A DNA stretch of 64,000 nucleotides from the NCBI GenBank assembly GCA_963921795.1, contig OY997653.1, positions 24,101,158 through 24,165,157 on the forward strand, given 5' to 3'. Position numbers and translations under genes: made by a program. Positions 58,901-64,000 of the stretch are shown piece by piece (position 1 is the first letter of the stretch; the number at the start of each line of letters is the position of its first letter). Under the pieces are notes generated by a model. That model ran no database searches, was not told the origin of the DNA, and saw nothing but the letters and a program-made list of their open reading frames with translations. Source of the stretch: Nannobrachium achirus. Taxonomy: Eukaryota > Chordata > Actinopteri > Myctophiformes > Myctophidae.

Positions 58901-61900
58901 AGGCTTATGTTATGTACAGATAATACGGTTATCGGTATACTGTTATGTTAAGATTCAGTACCTTGACTTCTTCCTCGTACTGAAACCTTCTCTTGCTGAC
59001 GATGACATCTTCTATGCCCCTTCGGTCTCCAAACCTCTTCTCAAACACAGTGTAGTTCTTGAAGAGCTCCTGGGCCTGCTGTTTGGGGATCCTGTCCAGG
59101 GCGTATTTGTAGATGACGCGCACACGCTCAAACTAAGACAAAAACACATCACACAACATTGTGTAAAACAATACCGAAGAGTTCTGGTTTACTTGTCAGA
59201 TATATGGCTTTCAAACGTATTAGATTTCAACTTCATCCTCATTCCAAGAGACAATTTCTACTTTTACTCCATTATCTTTAGACCATTGTGACTGACACTT
59301 TCACTTTCTGTCAACAAATAATTCTGCCATGCTACATCCCCATCAGACTTAAGCATCTTGTTCATGTCATTTTTAAATTATGGAAAAATTGTTAATAATT
59401 CTGCCATGCTACATCCCCATCAGACTTAAGTATATTGTTTATGTCATATTTAAATTATGGAAAAATTGTTAATTGAAGGTAAAATGTTGCCTTTAATATT
59501 TAAACTTTTCAAACCTCTTTCTGTGTCTCTTCAAACCTGGCAAAGGCCACAAAGAGGCTCTCATCCACGTATTCCTCGCCAAAGAACTCCACGGCCCTCT
59601 CAAACACCTTCCTGCCATGAGCGATATAGCCATGTTTGTCCTCAAAACGAGCATATTTGATCCAGTTCTTCACTTGAGGGTGGACAATCACAAGTACACA
59701 GGAGTTAAGGAACTTTTAAGCAGATTTCATGCATGCTTGTTACTCGATCATTCCAAATCGGCCAAAATGGCCTGCATTCTAATTCTTGTTCCCTTGTCCT
59801 ACCCTGTTCTTTATTGTCAATAAACACTGTACCATGTAATAAAATAAAAAAAAAGGGTGTGGAAATATAATTTAACATACATTTGTAATTGTGTGCCGTT
59901 TCGCTCTTGTGCCAAGGATCAAGTCAAAGGGACATAATATCTCTTTTGCTGCTATTGTTGAACTACTGTGCAGCACTATTCTAAGATTTACTTCTCGTTT
60001 TCTCAACTAAATATGGCAACAGGGTTTGTCCTCTGGAGCTCTTGCATGCCATGTTGGCTTTCAGGGAAGAGCCTCAGCTTTCATCCATCAGTGTGCGAGG
60101 CTACGAGCCCCTTCTATTTATTTATGGACTTTCATGCTGGCCCCACAACCATTTACAGCCTTATAGTAAGTAAGAGTTCAGAGCACACACTTCCTTACCT
60201 CCTTGCCTTTCAGGGAAGTAAAGCTATGCAACAGCTGCTCTTGTCCCAACATGTCAATTTAAATAGAAAGAGTGTGACCTTGGAAAAGACCAATAGTGAA
60301 AACAAAGCACTGTAGAAAAGGATATATCGCTCATAAATGGTGCGGGCCTTGTCCACTTCCTTGTATCGGAGCTCAAAGTTAATGTAGGAGTGCCAGGCCT
60401 GCTCCTCTGGCTCCCATTCCATCCAGCGCTCAAACACCTGCCTGCAGCCTGCAATGTTACCCAACATCTCCTCCATGTAACTGTACTTGTACCTGTGGGG
60501 GGAGGCGAGAGTCAAGGTTAACACAGGTGGTCTCTAGCAAAGCCTATCTTCTACCCTCTATGTCAGTGGTCTCAAACGTTTTAAATTTTTAAGTACCCCC
60601 ATAACTCTCAGGGTTAAAAACATGTAAGGGTCCATTTGGAAACCCCTAAAGGAACCCTGGAACACATTTTGAAAATCACTGCTCCTTATCCTAGCAATCC
60701 TTTAAACAACGTTCATCAGCATATAGTGCATGTTATAGTTCTAACCATTTTAGACTTCACACCTGGCTGGGGGAATATTCTGATAATCTTTGCTAGAGCA
60801 GTTGAAAATTCTAGTTAGATTTTGGTCAGCATCCCTAGACGAGAGATTTTTATCCTGAAAAAAACGATTCTAATATTCTGACCCATCCCTACTATTCAGT
60901 AATTAGTACCAGAAGGAGTTGACGCGTGGCAGGATGGTGATGGCTCTGTCCCAGATGTTGCGGGCGTGGTTGACCTGCCGGCTCTTCATCTCCATCTCGG
61001 CGTACTTCAACCACAGTGTGATGTTGCGGTGGTCCACGTCCAGCGCACGCTCGTAAATAGAGCGAGCTCTGGAACAAAACACATTTGATTCATTAACTCT
61101 CAAATACCTGGAACGCACTCGAGTCGCGTTAGATTTTAACCACTTTAACCACTATTGTATGCTTTAACCTTAGAAAAATAGCAGATATACAAGCTCACAG
61201 CGCGCTGCGAGCTTGTATATCTGCTATTTTTGAAAAATCGTGAAAAAGTGTGTGCAAGTCTTTGAATATCTTTGACCCGATCTTTGACCCGACTTCTAAA
61301 TCCTTCCTCTAAATCAGTGGCTCTCAAACTTTTTCATGTCAAGGACCCCCAAAATTACAGGTATTTAGCCATGGACCCCCATCTCAAAATATGTTGTTCC
61401 AGGGACCCCCCAGAAGCAAATATTTGATTTACAAAATGTTCGCTTTTAAATAGATATATTCAAAGACTCGCAAAGAAATATCATGATTTTTCAAAAATAG
61501 CAGATCTACAAGCTCGCAGCGCGGCACTCGGTGCCGCGCTGTGAGCTTGTATATCTACAATTTTTCAATGGTTAAAGCAGTCAATAATCCTAGGCCTAAA
61601 TGGGTTAATTAAGCCTGGCGACGGAAAGAGGCAATCTACCAGCTCACAGCGTCCCACGATGTGACAAACTGTGAGCATGTAAATCTGCTTTTTTCCCCGC
61701 TGCATGACACTGGCATAGGCCACGGTTAGCGTGGTTAAAAACTTGAGTATCATTGTGATTAAGTAACAAATAATACCTCTGGATCTCTTTCAGACTTTCC
61801 TCCCATTGCGCGTACTTGATCCAGTTGCTGATGACAGTACGATTCTTTCTTATATTGTCCTCAAACCCCTGAAAAACAATCAGCAGTTTGATCAATTGGG

Positions 61901-63165
61901 ATATTTCTTCATCCAAACGACACAGTGACGCTAATATACAGTACTAGCCACCCCTTATGGAAGTCATCAGCATACAGTATACAGTTACTGACCTTCCTCT
62001 TCTTCAGCTTGTAATCATTCAGCTCTTCCTCATCGGTGATCTTCTGCTTCGGTGGAGGAGGCAGAAGTTCTAGTTCTCTCTCCTTGGCCTCCCTGAGCAG
62101 CTGCTCAGCTGTGATCTGAACCTCGGCAGGCGCCTTGTTCTTCACCTGGAACAATAACAACACAACGTTGTTATTCCAACAGTGCTGTTACAACCGTTCA
62201 CAGTAAATCTGCAATGTGGTACTTATTTTAATGATTGAAATGCCATTTTCTCACTATAATATAACTAGTACATCTGCAGTTGCTGGGTGGTCATCCTAGT
62301 AAACAGTACTGGCTGAAGCTCTCGTACACACAATATTTCATCAGGACAAGCAAGGATTTCGTCTTGCAAGCGCAATACAAAATCTACACACCAGTAGGGA
62401 AGGAGAACTGGGTACGAAATGGAATTTACGGATTGCTACAATAGAGTATTGGACACCTCAATGTTAAATTGGCTAATCTAAATAATAATAATAAAATAAA
62501 ATAAAGTAATAATAATAATATTTTTGCAATTGCTACAAAAAACTGTGGCAAGCCAGAGTCAGTATGGGCATAAGCAACAAGTTGAAGGCTAATGTGTCTG
62601 ATAATGTTGATGTACCGTGCATGTTCAAAGTAAACCATGTATTTAATTTACATGACTTCTGGTGCCAACTCGTTCTATATACAATGAAACGCATGCTGCA
62701 AATTTTGCCTTGGATCAAGACTATCAATAGATGTATTTTATCGATTTTGACGTTTGCAATAGATACGACAGATTCGATAAAAAAATATCTATGATAGTCT
62801 TGATCCAAGGCTACTTCAAGTTCAAATTATTAATTCAGCGGTATACCCTAGTGCTAAGTGTGTGGCCCAATTGAAAAGGTTAAATTGCGGAAGCTAATTT
62901 CATGTTAACCTACTATTTACATGGTTTAGTTTATTTTGTATTTATTTTTTACTGCAATTAAAATTGTGTTTACAATACATACAACGTTACGTTAAAGCGT
63001 CCAACAAGCAGAAAGTAGAGGCTCGTGTCGCTGGAACAGAAAAACACCTCGGCAACGTCCGTTAGCTTAACATGCTGACCTGCGTTAGCATCAGTGTTAG
63101 TGGTTTTGTTCTCTTACCTTCGCCACCTTCGGTATCCTCTGCTTCCCCGCCGCCGTGGACGCCAT
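52929..63165 (-). CDS. crnkl1: Crooked neck-like 1, spliceosomal HAT-repeat protein (882 aa, fourteen exons)
   Basis: Exons in transcript order: 63118-63165, 61993-62145, 61777-61868, 60910-61068, 60326-60492, 59515-59693, 58962-59132, 58485-58676, 58165-58224, 57882-57962, 57143-57382, 56923-57024, 54790-55038, 52929-53684. They sum to 2,649 nt in frame. The protein starts [16 protein letters not shown], then [17 protein letters not shown]. From about residue 68 it is a chain of HAT repeats ([69 protein letters not shown]). CRNKL1/Clf1 is a scaffold of the Prp19-associated spliceosome core, bridging U2 and U6 components in the nucleus. After [11 protein letters not shown] the last exon adds about 215 Ser/Pro/Asp/Glu-rich residues including about three SSPESSPEK units, far longer than the short acidic end I recall for mammals. 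Intron 5 is U12-type. Confidence 0.97.
53215..53490 (-). repeat. crnkl1: Coding minisatellite in the crnkl1 tail, units of about 72-75 bp
   Basis: About three in-frame units encode [17 protein letters not shown] separated by acidic linkers (KNGA, KDDAD, PMDEA). Unit length variation is in multiples of three. Confidence 0.88.
54149..54194. repeat. Dispersed hairpin, copy 7 (crnkl1 intron 13)
   Basis: AAATAGCAGATCTACAAGC and CGAGCTTGTATATCTGCTAT with a very short loop, ending 12 bp before the TTAA of the neighbouring MITE. Confidence 0.85.
54210..54709. mobile_element. TTAA-flanked 500-bp MITE (family member 2) in crnkl1 intron 13
   Basis: Begins AGTTGTACCATGTAAC after TTAA (54206-54209) and ends TACACAGTATAGCT before TTAA (54710-54713). 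It is an inverted relative of 47479-47978, sharing CCGGCCAATCACAGCG and the GC-rich centre. Confidence 0.88.
55365..55827. mobile_element. TTAA-flanked MITE, 463 bp, long TIRs (crnkl1 intron 12)
   Basis: AGGACAACTTTAGTTTTTTA and ACAACAAGGGTTCATATTTT at the left are complementary to AATATGAACCCTTGTTGTAA and CAAAGTTGTCCT at the right. TTAA lies at 55361-55364 and 55828-55831. The TIR extends about 55 bp. Confidence 0.92.
56040..56720. repeat. GC-rich interspersed repeat with hairpins (crnkl1 intron 12)
   Basis: Contains TTTGCGGCCCTTCGGGCCGC, a strong hairpin followed by AAAA, then GGCCGCTGCGCGGCC, and ends with GTTATAGCGCCACCATGAGG, the motif also found twice at about 7236 and 7376. Composition differs sharply from its AT-rich surroundings. 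It is probably an old mobile element of a family common in fish. Confidence 0.6.
59319..59473. repeat. 77-bp tandem duplication in crnkl1 intron 6
   Basis: TTCTGCCATGCTACATCCCC through AAATTATGGAAAAATTGTTA occurs twice in a row with a few substitutions. Confidence 0.9.
59694..60325 (-). other. crnkl1: U12-type AT-AC intron of crnkl1 (intron 5)
   Basis: In transcript sense the intron starts ATATCCTTTT and ends TTCCTTAACTCCTGTGTAC. ATATCCTTT is the minor-spliceosome 5' splice site and TTCCTTAAC (59704-59712) the U12 branch site, with its adenosines 11-12 nt from the terminal AC. Joining 60326 to 59693 restores ERFVIVHP, as in vertebrate CRNKL1. No GT-AG solution gives an open frame here. Confidence 0.93.
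60563..60681. mobile_element. Short hAT-like element (119 bp) in crnkl1 intron 4
   Basis: CAGTGGTCTCAAACGTTTTA at the left and ACATTTTGAAAATCACTG at the right. The interior has TAAGGGTCCATTTGGAA as in 51700-51860. No TSD was recognised. Confidence 0.65.
61174..61231. repeat. Dispersed hairpin, copy 8 (crnkl1 intron 3)
   Basis: AAAATAGCAGATATACAAGC and GCTTGTATATCTGCTATTTT, almost perfect arms with GCGCGC in the loop. Confidence 0.93.
61317..61560. mobile_element. hAT-like left end with dispersed hairpin copy 9 (crnkl1 intron 3)
   Basis: CAGTGGCTCTCAAACTTTTT and AAGGACCCCCAAAATTA mark a hAT-like left end. The hairpin at about 61493-61560 (AGCAGATCTACAAGCTCGCA with loop GCACTCGGTGC) lies at the far side. 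The right end is unclear. Confidence 0.65.
61629..61690. repeat. Dispersed hairpin, copy 10 (crnkl1 intron 3)
   Basis: AGGCAATCTACCAGCTCACAG and CTGTGAGCATGTAAATCTGC, a diverged copy 68 bp after copy 9. Confidence 0.85.
62707..62811. mobile_element. 105-bp palindromic MITE in crnkl1 intron 1
   Basis: GCCTTGGATCAAGACTATCA and ATAGTCTTGATCCAAGGC are perfect arms of about 18 bp, extended by weaker pairing (ATAGAT/ATCTAT). The centre is AT-rich. Confidence 0.8.
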
Positions 63166-63395
63166 GTTATTACTGATTCAGGAACAAAATACTACAGAAA
63201 GAGTTTGAAAGACAAAGTTATCAACCACAGAAATAAACTCACAGCGAAGTTTTCATGCATTCACAACAGACTACACGCCGCCATGACAGTTTGCAGAAAT
63301 GCCCAGAATCCTCTCTGTCTGTGACCGTACCGCCCCTTCCAGTGTTGCCATACCCGTATATTACACGCGACGTTGGCTTGTTGAGGTATATCTAT
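63166..63395 (-). promoter_or_regulatory. crnkl1: Probable crnkl1 5' UTR and promoter region
   Basis: The sequence directly upstream of the crnkl1 ATG contains no ORF related to the gene. No TATA box is obvious. Assignment is by position only, and no transcription start can be fixed. Confidence 0.35.
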
Positions 63396-63397
63396 AG

Positions 63398-63754
63398 CAT
63401 GGGTCTTCAACAGGGGGTCCGTGACCCCTATGGGAGTCCTCCTAATCTTTGTGTGATAGAAACTTCCCCCCCCCTGGGAACTTTAACCAAAAATAGCAGA
63501 TTTACAAGCTCACAACGCCTCTACGAAGCGCTGTGAGCTTGTAGATCGGCTATTTTTGGCAAGGGGGAAAAGAGCAGACTAGTGAAAGGTGAAGTTTATT
63601 AGGTATTGATGGTTCAAGTGGTTAAATATCTGAAAACACAAATTGACATGAATCCAAAATACACTGATGATGAATCTTGCTGTCAAACAATGGAATCTAT
63701 GAACATCTCTCTCTCTCAAATAAGGGTTATTTGGCCTGAAAACGTTGAAGACAA
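63398..63754. mobile_element. hAT-type element with dispersed hairpin copy 11
   Basis: CATGGGTCTTCAACAGGGGG at the left and GGCCTGAAAACGTTGAAGAC at the right match the two ends of the 7791-8135 element. The hairpin lies at 63487-63560 (CCAAAAATAGCAGATTTACA against TGTGAGCTTGTAGATCGGCT). The terminal CAGGGG/CCCCTG bases are mutated. Nothing identifiable follows to the window end. Confidence 0.78.
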
Positions 63755-64000
63755 GGCTTGTTTACACTGTGCTCTAGTCTATTCACAAACCAGTTTGCTT
63801 ATTTGTCTAACAAAATCTGGCAACGCTGCCCTTTAACCCCTGAAGTGCGTTGTGGTCTTGTGGTGGTTACTGCATCACACCCCCGTCATGGATGTCTGAT
63901 CATCACACTCAGTAATACAGGTAACTACGGTAAGTTGATTAAAGTTGACTTCGTGATGCGACACTGAAATAAGAAGGTTGTGGAAGAGTTGGAGCAGGAG

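Noticed and set aside
63760..64000. First exon of a gene head-to-head with crnkl1 (cfap61 would be expected from mammalian order)
   Set aside because: No frame resembling that protein was found before the window ends.

Overview
The window is vertebrate nuclear DNA, almost certainly from a ray-finned (teleost) fish. The reasons are spliced genes with GT-AG introns, CA/TG microsatellites, abundant short TIR transposons (hAT-like, TTAA-target, palindromic MITEs), L2/CR1-like LINEs, a Penelope-like fragment, and a naa20-crnkl1 gene pair with vertebrate-type protein sequence. No bacterial-style operons, CRISPR arrays or rRNA genes are present.

Two well-conserved genes fill the right end and converge tail to tail. 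naa20 (+, 47217-52524, six exons, 178 aa) encodes the catalytic subunit of the NatB N-terminal acetyltransferase. crnkl1 (-, 52929-63165, fourteen exons, 882 aa) encodes the HAT-repeat spliceosome factor Crooked neck-like 1. Every exon joins in frame. One crnkl1 intron (59694-60325) has the sequence of a minor, U12-type AT-AC intron. The crnkl1 C-terminus carries a repetitive Ser/Pro/acidic tail of about 215 residues.

The left three quarters is a duplication-rich accessory region. A GNAT acetyltransferase family resembling NAA50 is present as one apparently intact five-exon gene (-, 2071-6747), a decayed and internally inverted copy (-, about 14966-16345) and a tandem array of partial copies on the + strand (about 36.9-43.3 kb). 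An intact intronless KLHDC3-like kelch ORF (-, 23178-24218) has a decayed sister copy (18618-19137). A 1,760-bp block is present twice head to tail with no difference seen (7949-11472), with a diverged copy near 25.6-26.3 kb. A 2.3-kb segment at about 11.8-14.0 kb recurs at about 28.6-31.0 kb and may contain a small unrecognised spliced gene.

Mobile DNA is dense, and several insertions can be bounded exactly by target-site duplications: hAT-type elements (8 bp), TTAA-flanked MITEs, two elements sharing TIRs with 9-bp TSDs, a TA-flanked palindrome, a 532-bp foldback, and LINE and Penelope fragments. A 45-80-bp hairpin with arms built on ATCTACAAGCTCACA recurs at least eleven times, nine of them after 48 kb, and at least two copies sit inside unrelated MITEs. 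This hairpin family and the rearranging NAA50-like array are the most unusual content of the window. I found no evidence of a novel enzymatic or defence system.
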